Assembly (NCBI GenBank): GCA_944390735.1
Contig: CALXRL010000057.1
Span: forward strand, 1 to 64,000
DNA length: 64,000 nt
Reading direction: 5' to 3'
Source of the DNA: an uncultured Victivallales bacterium
Lineage (GTDB): Bacteria; Verrucomicrobiota; Lentisphaeria; Victivallales; UBA1829
Shown: piece by piece, positions 1 through 8,464 of the stretch
Layout: each line of letters begins with the position of its first letter
Numbering within the stretch: the stretch's first letter is position 1
The notes under the pieces: model-generated
The model's input: the letters and a program-made list of their open reading frames with translations, nothing else
The model's database searches: none
Told to the model about the DNA's origin: nothing
Made by a program: the position numbers and the translations under genes

Positions 1-131
1 GAAAACCTCGAGTTTTCTATATAATTGGCGAGGAGAGAAAACCGCTTTGAAAAGCTGTTCTTCTCTCCTCGCGCTCCTCTCTTTCCCCAAACTTTTGACG
101 CCTTTGCTGCAAACCGCAAAGGCTCCAGCTT
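1..131. repeat. Dispersed intergenic repeat, copy 1
   Basis: About 124-131 bp nearly identical to 3400-3522, differing at a handful of bases and one indel. It holds a perfect 12-bp inverted repeat (28-39 with 61-72) enclosing a smaller GCTTT/AAAGC stem, then an 8-bp inverted repeat GCCTTTGC/GCAAAGGC (about 101-120). It starts about 22 bp past the stop of tsaC, the last gene of a minus-strand operon. The second copy sits in the same place and orientation after another minus-strand operon. There is no transposase and no credible ORF. It could be a REP/MITE-like element or a 3'-UTR structure. Confidence 0.8.
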
Positions 132-152
132 TGTTCAGGCGATGGCAATTGC

Positions 153-746
153 TCAATTCGGCTTCAATGCGCGTTCAATCATTGATGGAGTAATCCGTCC
201 CTCGCGAAGAATCTTGTAGGAATTGTCCGCATTCACGAGAACCACGGTGGACGCAATCGAGTTTTGCGGCAGAGCCCCGCCGTCGATCACAACATCCGGC
301 TGTTCCGCCAGAGTCTTCAGAGCATACCCGACCTCCAGAGCCGGCGGCTGTCCGGAACGATTCGCACTTGTCGAAGCAAGCGGTCCGCCAAATTTCTTCA
401 GCAGCGCAAGGATAAACGGATGATCCGGTATCCGGAATCCGAACGTGGATCCCGACGCATCAGGCACCACCAGCGTAATCGGCCCCGGCAGAAAGGCGCG
501 CGCCATTTTCTCCGCGTTTTCCGGAAGAGGACATCCGCAAAGAGTCTGCGCAAACGAAACATCCGGAAGAAAGGCCGCAAGAGGTTTGTTCTCCGCACGA
601 TGCTTCATGGCATAAATCCGATCCCTCGCCGTCGAATCGCTCCAGTTGCATACGAGACCGTAAACGGTTTCCGTCGGCACCAGAAGCACCGCGCCTTTCC
701 GATTCAGCGCGGCGACCGCCTTTTCAAGTTCAGATTCCGTGTTCAT
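153..746 (-). CDS. tsaC: L-threonylcarbamoyladenylate synthase (Sua5/YrdC/YwlC family)
   Basis: The family makes threonylcarbamoyl-AMP from threonine, bicarbonate and ATP, the first step of t6A37 tRNA modification in the cytoplasm. The 197-aa protein is the length of a stand-alone YrdC domain. Visible motifs are PTETVYGL (24-31), the basic stretch around KHRAENKPL (48-56), PGPITLV (87-93) and STSANRSG (125-132). There is no C-terminal Sua5 extension, so it is the TsaC type. The ATG overlaps the queD stop by 4 bp (ATGA), so translation is probably coupled. It is the last gene of the ribF operon. The partners TsaB/TsaD/TsaE are not in the window. Confidence 0.93.
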   Translation of the reverse strand: MNTESELEKAVAALNRKGAVLLVPTETVYGLVCNWSDSTARDRIYAMKHRAENKPLAAFLPDVSFAQTLCGCPLPENAEKMARAFLPGPITLVVPDASGSTFGFRIPDHPFILALLKKFGGPLASTSANRSGQPPALEVGYALKTLAEQPDVVIDGGALPQNSIASTVVLVNADNSYKILREGRITPSMIERALKPN

Positions 747-1114
747 TCTTCAAAATAACTCGCACCGGAAGTCTGATTTTCGCCGACGCGGACCCGATAA
801 ACCTTGATTCCGTTTCCATTCAGCTTTTCGCCAAGCGTCTTATAGATGTACATGGCAAGATTCTCGCTGGTCGGATTGAGTTTGTCAAACGGAGGAACCG
901 TATTGAGATCCTTGTGATCCAGGGTCAGAAGAAGCGCATCCAGTTCCCTTTTGAGAGCCTTGAAATCAACGGCAATCCCGATTTCGTCCAGTTTTTCCGA
1001 TCGAATGAAAACCTGAACGCTCCAGTTATGCCCGTGTTTTTCGGAACAGTTTCCGCAGTATCCCTTCAGCGAATGAGCGGAAGAGAATTCCCTGATGACA
1101 TCCAATTCAAACAT
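743..1114 (-). CDS. queD: 6-carboxy-tetrahydropterin synthase / 6-pyruvoyl-tetrahydropterin synthase family (QueD)
   Basis: This family turns dihydroneopterin triphosphate into 6-carboxytetrahydropterin on the queuosine (7-deazaguanine) pathway. The 123-aa product has the Zn ligands His14, His27 and His29 (SSAH, then HGH), Cys20/Cys23 near the catalytic position, an Asp66-His67 pair and Glu112, all typical of the family. The ATG at 1114 is chosen because AGGAAA stands about 6 nt upstream; the open frame extends farther up but only through the end of the neighbouring gene. It starts 1 bp after the stop of the MerR-like gene and overlaps tsaC, so it sits between two genes in a tight operon. QueC, QueE and QueF are not seen here. 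Confidence 0.88.
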   Translation of the reverse strand: MFELDVIREFSSAHSLKGYCGNCSEKHGHNWSVQVFIRSEKLDEIGIAVDFKALKRELDALLLTLDHKDLNTVPPFDKLNPTSENLAMYIYKTLGEKLNGNGIKVYRVRVGENQTSGASYFEE

Positions 1115-1115
1115 C

Positions 1116-2201
1116 TTATTTTCCTTTCTTCGGCTTCTCCGCGGAAGATGCGGACGAGTCCGATTTCCTCTTGTTTTCCGAAACGGCCGTTTCCTTTGCC
1201 TTGAGTTTGGCCTCAAGTTCCTTCAAAGTTCTGGAACTTTTTGTCTCCATCTCCCGCAACTGCGACTCCTGCTGTCGGAGACGGGCCTCCAGATCCTGAA
1301 TCATCTTTGCCTTTTCATCGCTGCGGATCAGTTCGGACTGACGGTTCAGCTTTTCCGTCAACTCCCGGACGACTTTCTCGTTCTCTCCGTTCAGCTTATC
1401 CAGCTTCTCCAGATAACTTTTTTTCTCTGCGGCGAAGCGCTCCTTCATGGCGGCGACCTCCGCGTCCCGGGAGGACTTCATGGCGGAGAGTGCCTTGTCG
1501 AACTCCTGTTTCTGGACCGCGAGTCCGGCTTTCAACTGGGAGATGCCTTTTTTCAGTTCTTCCGCGGATCCGGTCAGGCGTACTGTCTGATCCTCCACGG
1601 CACGGATTGCCGCTCCGTTTTCCGCCGTCTTTCCGGCGTTGACCAGATTCTGCTCCGTCTGTGTCCGGATCCCGAAAAACAGGAAAAACGAAAGCACGCA
1701 GAGCAGAAGAAGAAGGACAAAGACTATTCCATAGCCGATATAAAGTTTCCGTTCCGCGTTCCCCGCCTTGTTTTCCAGTGTTTCAATCCGGCTGGCCATA
1801 TTCTGGAAGCTCTCGGCGAAGAGTCGTCCGATCTCATCGGACTGCCGCTGAGCAATCAGGGCGAAATCCTCATGGTTTGTTCCTTCCGTCCCGGAAGAGC
1901 GCGGCGCAGCGGGAACATTTCCCTTCGGAGCCTCCTGCTTCTCCTGAAGATCCGCAGGCTCGGCACGCATTGGATGCTTTTTGGACAGTTCCGTTTCAAT
2001 ATCCCCGGAAGCCAGCCCCTGGTTGCGAAGTTCGGAAATCTCCTTCAGCACCTCGACTGCCGCGGCGGTATAGACTCTTCGCCGCCCCACCGTTTTGAAA
2101 TCAATATACGGGGAATATTTCGAAAGCCAGTCGTTGATTGTCGTTCTCGCGACCCCAACGGCTTCCGCGAGTTCCATCACGGTATAGGTCTTGTCATCCA
2201 T
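1116..2201 (-). CDS. MerR-like HTH protein with a transmembrane helix and C-terminal coiled coil
   Basis: This 361-aa protein has three parts. Residues 5-70 form a MerR-type winged helix-turn-helix (YTVMELAEAVGVARTTINDW, then a GRRRVY wing). Residues 71-150 are a polar linker. Residues about 153-178 are one strongly hydrophobic helix with a basic flank (ERK). Residues 180-361 are heptad-rich, charged coiled coil ending in a basic tail. The HTH precedes the membrane segment, so it should be cytoplasmic with the coiled coil across the membrane. Its ATG overlaps the ribF stop by 8 bp, so it is co-transcribed with ribF, queD and tsaC. A function as a membrane-bound regulator or a nucoid-tethering protein is inference; I recognise no close named family. 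Confidence 0.75.
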   Translation of the reverse strand: MDDKTYTVMELAEAVGVARTTINDWLSKYSPYIDFKTVGRRRVYTAAAVEVLKEISELRNQGLASGDIETELSKKHPMRAEPADLQEKQEAPKGNVPAAPRSSGTEGTNHEDFALIAQRQSDEIGRLFAESFQNMASRIETLENKAGNAERKLYIGYGIVFVLLLLLCVLSFFLFFGIRTQTEQNLVNAGKTAENGAAIRAVEDQTVRLTGSAEELKKGISQLKAGLAVQKQEFDKALSAMKSSRDAEVAAMKERFAAEKKSYLEKLDKLNGENEKVVRELTEKLNRQSELIRSDEKAKMIQDLEARLRQQESQLREMETKSSRTLKELEAKLKAKETAVSENKRKSDSSASSAEKPKKGK

Positions 2202-3180
2202 GTTCCTGCACTCCTTTCAAAAGTTCCGCGGCGACGGCAATGTCCGCATGAATCTGTGTTTTCAGAGCCTCGACCGAGTCGAATTTCATCTCTCCGCGCA
2301 CCCGTGTCACCAATTCCACGGAGAGAGTCTTTCCATACAGACTCTCCGTTTTCTCCAGCAGATGCACCTCCACCTTCGGAAGCGGATGTTCCTCTTTCCG
2401 GATGGTCGGTGCCACTCCTATGGAGACGATCGCAGGACGCATCTCTTCCGGTCCGTTCTCGGCATTCTCCACTCCCGCCAGCGCCGCATAGACCCCGTAC
2501 GGAGGAAGCACACCCGCCTCCAATTGCAGATTGGCTGTGGCCGCATCCAGCACCTTGCCTGCGAGTCCCAGTCCGTGCACCACCGTCCCGAAAAGCCGGT
2601 ATCTGCGCCCCAGCATTCCGGACGCCAGATCCAGCAGGCCCTCCGCCAGCGCTCCGCGAATCGCCGTACTGCTGACAATTCGTCGCTGAAACATCACCTC
2701 GTCCACCGGACGGAACAGAAACGCATTCTCCCGTGCCCTTCGCTGCAAATCCTCCCGCGTGCCGGCTGCCCGACAGCCAAATCGCCAGTTGCTTCCAACA
2801 CAAAGTCCTTTCAGCTCCACCCCCGAAAAATGAAGACACTGATCCAGAAACGCATCCGGAGAAAGCGAAGCAAACTCCTTCGTAAACGGAATCCGAACCA
2901 GCGCCTTCGCTCCGTATCTGCGGATCAGGTCTGCCTTTTCCCGCTGGGGAAACAGCAGCGGCGGAGCCTTCTCCGGCGTCAGTACCGACCGGGGATGCGG
3001 ATAAAAGGTAATCACCACCGGAACACTTCCGCTCTCCGCGGCAAGACCCACCAGTTCCTTCAGCACTCGCTGATGTCCCAGATGAACCCCGTCAAACACT
3101 CCAATGGCGGCAGAAACGCGCGATATGCCGAAATCCTTCAGCTGTCCGAGGTTCTGTACAATGATAAAAGATTCGGCCAT
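2194..3180 (-). CDS. ribF: Bifunctional riboflavin kinase / FAD synthetase
   Basis: The enzyme phosphorylates riboflavin to FMN and adenylates it to FAD. The 328-aa product shows the N-terminal nucleotidyltransferase signature GVFDGVHLGHQ (27-37), the SSTAIR motif near the end of that domain, and a C-terminal flavokinase domain containing the GTVVHG and PPYGVY elements. Length is usual for bacterial RibF. The start at 3180 is set by AAAGGAAA just upstream; a longer frame begins at 3225 without a ribosome site. It heads the four-gene minus-strand operon ribF > MerR-like > queD > tsaC, with a likely promoter at 3214-3241. It supplies flavins for the many flavoenzymes in the window, but that link is general. 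Confidence 0.93.
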   Translation of the reverse strand: MAESFIIVQNLGQLKDFGISRVSAAIGVFDGVHLGHQRVLKELVGLAAESGSVPVVITFYPHPRSVLTPEKAPPLLFPQREKADLIRRYGAKALVRIPFTKEFASLSPDAFLDQCLHFSGVELKGLCVGSNWRFGCRAAGTREDLQRRARENAFLFRPVDEVMFQRRIVSSTAIRGALAEGLLDLASGMLGRRYRLFGTVVHGLGLAGKVLDAATANLQLEAGVLPPYGVYAALAGVENAENGPEEMRPAIVSIGVAPTIRKEEHPLPKVEVHLLEKTESLYGKTLSVELVTRVRGEMKFDSVEALKTQIHADIAVAAELLKGVQEHG

Positions 3181-3213
3181 TTTCCTTTCCGTTCTTTCTC
3201 TTTCTGAACGGAT

Positions 3214-3241
3214 AAGGTAGCACAAAATCGTTTTTTTTCAA
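3214..3241 (-). promoter_or_regulatory. Likely sigma70 promoter of the ribF operon
   Basis: On the minus strand there is TTGAAA (3236-3241), a 16-bp spacer and TACCTT (3214-3219), about 35 bp before the ribF ATG. The -10 is imperfect, so this is a moderate prediction. The -35 edge touches the truncated repeat at 3241-3293. Confidence 0.45.
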
Positions 3242-3293
3242 TTCTTTCCCCAAACTTTTGACGCCTTTGCCGCAACCGCAAAGGTGTCAGCTT
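3241..3293. repeat. Partial third copy of the dispersed repeat
   Basis: This stretch matches the right-hand half of the repeats at 1-131 and 3400-3522 (the CCCCAAACTTTTGACGCC core and the following CCTTTGC/GCAAAGG stem) with a few differences. The left half with the 12-bp stem is missing. It lies upstream of ribF, 107 bp from the full copy 2. Confidence 0.7.
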
Positions 3294-3399
3294 CCCGGCA
3301 TTCAAAAAATTGGTTCTTGGATGGGAAAATGCTGCCGCATTTTCTCGGGGCAAGGACTTTTTTCTCCTTGGCGCGGGTCTGCGGCAAAACGCCGGGCGG

Positions 3400-3522
3400 G
3401 AAACTCTCGAATTTTCTATAAAATTAGCGAGGAGAGAAAACCGCTTTGAAAAGCTGTTCTTCTCTCCTCGCGCTCCTCTCTTTCCCCAAACTTTTGACGC
3501 CTTTGCTGCAATCGCAAAGGCT
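3400..3522. repeat. Dispersed intergenic repeat, copy 2
   Basis: Nearly identical to 1-124 in the same orientation. The 12-bp inverted repeat lies at 3427-3438 with 3460-3471, and the distal small stem at about 3500-3520. It ends 48 bp past the stop codon of the minus-strand Gfo/Idh gene, the same relation copy 1 has to tsaC. The rest of 3181-3570 has no gene that I can support. Confidence 0.8.
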
Positions 3523-3570
3523 CATCATTTCCGGATCAGAGAATTTTCTGCAGGAAACGTTTACAAGACC

Positions 3571-4692
3571 TTATTCGTCGAGTTCCCCTTCCTCCAAACC
3601 GAGCGGAAGCGGTGCAGGACGCTCACACGTTGTGGTAAGCTCCACCTTTCGTCCCAGTTTGCTGGATTTGTCAAAGGAAAGCATGATCTCCAGCACATGA
3701 TTGGCCAGTTCACCGTTTGCCCGGTGTTTGCGGCCGCTCTGAAGCGCATATCCCATATCGGTGGCTCCGATGCTTCGACTGTTCTCCGTGTAGTTGTATG
3801 CCAGCGGCACATCCTGCCAGTCGGAGTAGCCGGGCCGGAACAGACGAACCGGTCCGCCGAAGGTGTTCGGATCCGGCACCTGAAGCGAACCGTCGGTTCC
3901 GTAGATTTCAATGGGCGCATGTCCGTGCTTCCAGACGTCAAAACTCGCAATCATGGAAATGACCGCGCCGCACTGAAACTCAATCACTCCCGCCAGATGG
4001 GTCGTCACCGTGACAGGATAACGATCGAACGGTTTGTATTTGTCCCGATACTGTTCCGCGACTTCCGCTCCGAAGGTTCGATAGTCAAACCCCTTTGTCG
4101 TAATCGCCGTCACGCACTTCGCCGGACCAAGCATGTTGACCAGCGAGGTCACATAGTAGGGACCGAGATCAAGCATCGGCCCGGCGCCGTAATCGTAGAA
4201 GAACGGCGCCTGCCCCCACTTCTCCGGACCGCGGCCCTGAACGATCGCCGTCCCGGAAAGCGGCTTGCCGATCCATCCGTCGTCGATCATCTTCCGTGCG
4301 GTCTGCTGCCCGCCGCCAAGGAACGTGTCGGGAGCGCAGCCTACGCGGAGATTCTTCTCCTTTGCCAGCGCAATCACCTTTGCCGCATCGTCGAAATCCA
4401 CTCCGAACGGCTTTTCGGAATAGGCGTTCTTTCCGGCATTCAGCGTGTCCATTGCAATCTGCGAATGGACCTGCGGAGGCGTCAGATTCAGAACAATGTC
4501 GATGTCCGGAATGGCGAACAATTCGTCATTGGTCATATTGGGTACGCCGTGCTTCTCGAATTTTGCTTTCGAGCGCTCGGGAATAATGTCGGAACAGGCA
4601 ACGACTTCCAGCATACGGAATTTCTTCGACGCATTGAAATACGTCTCGCTGATCATCCCGCATCCGACAATACCGACTTTGATTTTTCTCAT
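3571..4692 (-). CDS. Gfo/Idh/MocA family NAD(P)-dependent sugar oxidoreductase
   Basis: This family oxidises or reduces sugars and inositols with a bound nicotinamide cofactor. The 373-aa cytoplasmic protein has the Rossmann motif GIVGCGMIS (7-15) at the N-terminus and the EKP signature (93-95) of the family, followed by an alpha/beta C-terminal domain. It lies 26 bp after a sugar isomerase/epimerase gene, a common pairing in catabolism of rare sugars or keto-sugars, and the pair is divergent from an AraC regulator. The ribosome site before the ATG is weak (a purine-rich GCAAGA), which fits coupling to the upstream gene. The substrate cannot be told from sequence. Confidence 0.88.
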   Translation of the reverse strand: MRKIKVGIVGCGMISETYFNASKKFRMLEVVACSDIIPERSKAKFEKHGVPNMTNDELFAIPDIDIVLNLTPPQVHSQIAMDTLNAGKNAYSEKPFGVDFDDAAKVIALAKEKNLRVGCAPDTFLGGGQQTARKMIDDGWIGKPLSGTAIVQGRGPEKWGQAPFFYDYGAGPMLDLGPYYVTSLVNMLGPAKCVTAITTKGFDYRTFGAEVAEQYRDKYKPFDRYPVTVTTHLAGVIEFQCGAVISMIASFDVWKHGHAPIEIYGTDGSLQVPDPNTFGGPVRLFRPGYSDWQDVPLAYNYTENSRSIGATDMGYALQSGRKHRANGELANHVLEIMLSFDKSSKLGRKVELTTTCERPAPLPLGLEEGELDE

Positions 4693-4718
4693 ATTCTTGC
4701 AGTTCTTTGTCTAGAGGA

Positions 4719-5513
4719 TTACTTGTTGCCCGCGGCAAGACCGTTTTCGGTCATGTACCGATAGCTCTGCTCAATGGCGGACACCATCTCCACATTGCAG
4801 AAATCCAGTTCCACGATAACCGCCTGAGTCGTCGCCGGAGCATTCGCGATCAGATCCTTGATCGGAAGCGTTCCCGTTCCAAGCGGCATCAGCTCGACTT
4901 TGCGGTCCAGAATGCCGTTGACCATCTTGTCGCCGCTGACGTTCTGGCTGGCAACGCCGTCCTTCATGTGGAGGAGAATCACCTTGTCCGAGAACTTCTT
5001 CAGCATCGCCACCGGATCCTCCTTGCCGAGATTCGTGGACCAGAAGCAGTCCAGCTCCAGCTTGACATTCGGGCAGAGCTCAAGATAGGACTCGTATTTC
5101 AGTTTTCCGTCGATCCGCTGGAACTCGAAATCATGGTTGTGCTGGAACAGCGTGAATCCGTTTTTCGCCAGAATCTCCTGCATTTTGCAGGTGGCTTCCG
5201 CGGTCTTCTTGATCGAATCCATGTCTTTGAATTCATTGGGGCCGTAGCCGCAGACGATTTTGTCCAATCCGAGAATGTCCGCAATCTCCATCACTTCGCC
5301 GATGTTTCCGCTCCGGGCCCACGGGGAATGGGAGGAAATCATGCCAAGTCCCAGATCGTCGATGATCTTCTTGAATTCGGACGGACGCAGGTTCCAGAAT
5401 CCCGCGGGTTCCACCAGTTTGTAGCCGATGTCGGCCACTTTCTTCAGGACGGCGACGAAATCTTTCTGGGCGAGATCTCTGAGCGAGTAAAGCTGTACTC
5501 CGATTGGAAGCAT
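4719..5513 (-). CDS. Sugar phosphate isomerase/epimerase (xylose-isomerase-like TIM barrel, AP endonuclease 2 superfamily)
   Basis: A 264-aa protein of the usual length. It begins with the beta-strand pattern IGVQLYSLRD, has acidic metal-ligand patterns spread along the barrel (VEPAG near 30, LELDCFW, LHMKD and VELDF late in the chain) and no signal peptide, so it is cytoplasmic. The start at 5513 is chosen because AAAGGAAA precedes it by about 7 nt; an open frame extends to 5618 without a ribosome site and would run through the promoter. It is the first gene of a two-gene unit with the Gfo/Idh dehydrogenase, transcribed away from the AraC regulator at 5674. The substrate is unknown. Confidence 0.85.
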   Translation of the reverse strand: MLPIGVQLYSLRDLAQKDFVAVLKKVADIGYKLVEPAGFWNLRPSEFKKIIDDLGLGMISSHSPWARSGNIGEVMEIADILGLDKIVCGYGPNEFKDMDSIKKTAEATCKMQEILAKNGFTLFQHNHDFEFQRIDGKLKYESYLELCPNVKLELDCFWSTNLGKEDPVAMLKKFSDKVILLHMKDGVASQNVSGDKMVNGILDRKVELMPLGTGTLPIKDLIANAPATTQAVIVELDFCNVEMVSAIEQSYRYMTENGLAAGNK

Positions 5514-5593
5514 GGTTTCTTTCCTTTTTTTAGTTGGTTCCGAGCGTTTTGCTCTTGATTTCATATTAACATAAAGTATTTTACCCTGGAATA

Positions 5594-5622
5594 AGTATAT
5601 CACGCGAATGAGTAGCACACAA
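5594..5622 (-). promoter_or_regulatory. Likely promoter of the isomerase-dehydrogenase pair
   Basis: The minus strand reads TTGTGT (5617-5622), a 17-bp spacer and TATACT (5594-5599), about 80 bp before the isomerase ATG. It lies in the 160-bp divergent intergenic region shared with the AraC gene, where that regulator would be expected to bind. Confidence 0.55.
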
Positions 5623-5673
5623 TTGATAAAAGATATTTTCTTTTGACGAAATGTATCTTTTCAGGAGAAAAGC

Positions 5674-6450
5674 ATGTTTGAGCACATTCGAAAGCTGAAG
5701 GCGGTCAGCTATTTTGCCGCGCCTGCGGGGAAGACCGTGACGCCGGCGACCATTGTCCTCAACTCGGAATGTATTGAACTTGTCACCGGCGGAACCATTT
5801 TCTTCGAGATCGACGGCGAACGGAAAACCTTCCGGAAAGGCGCCATGTTCTGGCATGTTTCGCGGGAAAAGACCATCTGGGACACCCCTCCGGAGGATCC
5901 CTACCGCTGTTATGTGTTCCGTTTCGAGGCGCGTCCGCCGACTCGAACGGTGCCGCGCGTCACCGTCTGGAACAATCCGGACGAGGCGCTGGAATTCGCC
6001 TCCGCCATGTTCAAGGTTTTCCATTCCGGGGATTTCGATCTGGAAGCGCTGAGTGCCTATCTCTATGCCACGCTGCGCTGGCAGGCGCTCGCCTCGCTCC
6101 GCAGACCCGACACGCATCTCCCGGACGCTCTGAACAGAGCCTTGAAATATCTGGATGCCAATTATGTCTCCAACATCACTCCGGAGGACGCCGCCGAATC
6201 CGCCGGCATCAGCCGGCCCTATCTCTTCCGGATGTTCCGGGAGCATCTGCGGACCAGTCCGCATCAGTATCTTCTGAAGCGCCGCCTGGACAGGGCGAAA
6301 CTCCTGCTGGCCGGCGAAACCTTCTCCATCAAGGAGATCGCCTCCGACTGCGGCTTTGAATCCATTGAAGTTTTCTATCGTCAGTTCCGTTCCAGTTTCC
6401 GCACGACTCCGGCGGAATACCGGAAGCAGTATTCGATTCATCTGCAATGA
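5674..6450 (+). CDS. AraC family transcriptional regulator with N-terminal cupin-like sensor
   Basis: A 258-aa regulator. Residues 1 to about 110 look like an AraC-type cupin arm (GTIFFEI, then FRKGAMFW). The last ~100 residues carry the double helix-turn-helix: the first around ITPEDAAESAGISRPYLFRMF, the second ending in the characteristic IKEIASDCGFES and FRTTPAEYRKQ. AGGAGA lies 8 nt before the ATG. It is divergent from the sugar isomerase and Gfo/Idh genes and probably activates them in response to a sugar-like ligand; this is inference from position. It converges with the AarF-like gene, 27 bp apart. Confidence 0.9.
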   Translation: MFEHIRKLKAVSYFAAPAGKTVTPATIVLNSECIELVTGGTIFFEIDGERKTFRKGAMFWHVSREKTIWDTPPEDPYRCYVFRFEARPPTRTVPRVTVWNNPDEALEFASAMFKVFHSGDFDLEALSAYLYATLRWQALASLRRPDTHLPDALNRALKYLDANYVSNITPEDAAESAGISRPYLFRMFREHLRTSPHQYLLKRRLDRAKLLLAGETFSIKEIASDCGFESIEVFYRQFRSSFRTTPAEYRKQYSIHLQ

Positions 6451-6477
6451 GTTTTTCTCTCCCGTTCCGGCCGGACG

Positions 6478-8220
6478 TTACGAGATGCGGCGATTCGCTC
6501 TCTCCTGAAGTTTCTTGCGCAAGGCCCGGTCCCGAAGGAATTTTCTGCGCTGTTTGTGATCGTCGATCAGAATCAGCACGCTTACGATTGCGGAAACGGC
6601 AAAGCCGGTCATGCCGATCAGGGGGATCTCGTTCCAGAACGGCGGAACTTTCGCGACAATCACCAGCGCGGAGGCAATCACCAGCGCCATCACCAGCATG
6701 GAGCGGGAAAGACGTTCGCCTGTCACATACAGCGTCTGCTCGATATCGTCCAGACGATGATGTTCAACCCGCAGCGTCAGATCGCCGTTCTCCACCTTCC
6801 GCAGAATGGTGCGGAACGATTTCGGAAAGTTCTGAATCATTGCCATATTGTCATCCAGATCGTCGAAAAAGCGCCGCAGATAGAGCATCGGATTGAGCTT
6901 CTTCAATTTGATCCTCCGGATGAACGGCTTGACCATTTCGACAATCTTCAGCCTGGGATCGAACGCCCGTCCGACATGCTCGATGGAGATCATCGACTTG
7001 AACATCAGATAGAGGTTCGGCTTCAGCGCCAGTTCATAGCGGTTCAGGAGAATCATCAGTTCCTGCAGAATATGCGAAGCGCTCAGGCGGTCCAGCGGAA
7101 GATTGATGTTTTCATCGACGAGATCGGCGATGTCGCGTTCCAGATTCTCGCGGCGGCCGGTGAACGTTCCGGAGATGGTCATGCGAAGCACGGAATCGGT
7201 CATCAGGGAGATCTGTCCCCGAAGCATGTAGTCGAAGATTTTGATGAAATTGCTCCGTTCCGCTTCGGTGATGCGGCCCATCATTCCGAAGTCGATGAAG
7301 GCGATGCGGTTGTCCGTCAGAAGGAAGATGTTTCCCGGATGCGGATCGGCGTGAAAGAATCCGTATTCGAAAATCTGGCTCAGGAGAGAGTTCACGCCCA
7401 GTCTGGCGAGTCCGGGCAGGTCGTATTTGGCCTGCAGTTCGCGGGAGACGAGCACGCGGGAGGCGGAGTCGCCGAAGATCCGTTCCATTGTCATCACCCG
7501 GGTGGTGGTGTACTCCAGAAAGAGCTTCGGAACGACGATTCCGTTTTTCCCGTTCATATTTTTATAAAAGCGCAGCAGATTGGCCGCCTCATACTGATAG
7601 TTCAGCTCGCGCCCCAGGGCGTAGGAGAACTCCTCGACGATGCGTACAGGCTCATACCGGGCAATGAGTTCGTTGTACTGTTCCAGCTTGCGGGCGATGA
7701 ATCCCATGATCTCCAGATCCACCCGGATGATTCCGCTGATGCCGGGCCGCTGAATTTTGATGACCACCGGCGTCCCGTCCATCGTGACGGCCGCGTGGAC
7801 CTGTCCGATGCTTGCCGCGGCAATGGAAACGCGGTCGAATTCGCGAAACAGCTCTTCCGGAGGGGCGCCCAGCTCCTCGGTCAGAATCCGGACGGCCTCC
7901 TCCTGCGGGAACGGAGTGACGTTTTCCGTCAGTTTGGCCAGTTCCGCCGTATAGTCGGGCGGCAGGAGGTCGGTCCGGGTGGAGAGGATCTGACCGAACT
8001 TGACGAAGGTCGGCCCCAGTTCCTCCAGCAGCATCCGCAGTTTTCTCGGCCGCGAGCAGCCGATCAGTTCGGGTTTCTCGTAAAAATGAAACCGTTTTTT
8101 GGTGTCCAGACTCTCCGCCAGTTCCCGAAATCCGTAGGCCGCCGCCGTTTCAATAATGCAGAGGAAGCGCTTGAACGACTTGTAATTCCGGTTGATTTCC
8201 GCTGGTGTTTTCAATAACAT
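6478..8220 (-). CDS. AarF/UbiB/ABC1 family atypical kinase
   Basis: This family has a protein-kinase-like fold with ATPase activity and supports isoprenoid lipid or quinone biology at membranes. The 580-aa protein has the family KxGQ motif KFGQ (74-77), the alanine-rich loop AAASIGQVH (134-142), a catalytic lysine in VVIKIQRPG (Lys155), HADPHPGN (290-297) and the metal-binding DFG (310-312). Two hydrophobic helices close the C-terminus (about 520-570), as in UbiB. The start at 8220 is set by GGAGGGGGAG upstream; the frame is open to 8457 but has no ribosome site there. It stands alone, converging with the AraC gene. No quinone synthesis genes are nearby. Confidence 0.87.
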   Translation of the reverse strand: MLLKTPAEINRNYKSFKRFLCIIETAAAYGFRELAESLDTKKRFHFYEKPELIGCSRPRKLRMLLEELGPTFVKFGQILSTRTDLLPPDYTAELAKLTENVTPFPQEEAVRILTEELGAPPEELFREFDRVSIAAASIGQVHAAVTMDGTPVVIKIQRPGISGIIRVDLEIMGFIARKLEQYNELIARYEPVRIVEEFSYALGRELNYQYEAANLLRFYKNMNGKNGIVVPKLFLEYTTTRVMTMERIFGDSASRVLVSRELQAKYDLPGLARLGVNSLLSQIFEYGFFHADPHPGNIFLLTDNRIAFIDFGMMGRITEAERSNFIKIFDYMLRGQISLMTDSVLRMTISGTFTGRRENLERDIADLVDENINLPLDRLSASHILQELMILLNRYELALKPNLYLMFKSMISIEHVGRAFDPRLKIVEMVKPFIRRIKLKKLNPMLYLRRFFDDLDDNMAMIQNFPKSFRTILRKVENGDLTLRVEHHRLDDIEQTLYVTGERLSRSMLVMALVIASALVIVAKVPPFWNEIPLIGMTGFAVSAIVSVLILIDDHKQRRKFLRDRALRKKLQERANRRIS

Positions 8221-8464
8221 GACAAACTCCCCCTCCGATTCCGGGTTCCGTTTCACTTTCCATTTCTTTCTCCGGGGAGTAGTCAGGCTCGCCCGCGGAT
8301 ACAATACTCCCGGATGCCGCCCGAAACAACCGCAAAACGGAATTTCCCGCAAAGAATTTTGTTTCCCGGGGTGGAAACCGTCCGTTTTCCCTCCCTTCGG
8401 GAAGCATGAAACCACTCCACTACCCGTTTTTTTCAGAAAATTCCGGAAAAAAAACAAAGAGGGG

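Noticed and set aside
3310..4764. Plus-strand frame that shares a peptide with one at 25-219
   Set aside because: The shared peptide comes from the nucleotide repeat at 1-131 and 3400-3522; the rest is antisense to the Gfo/Idh gene.
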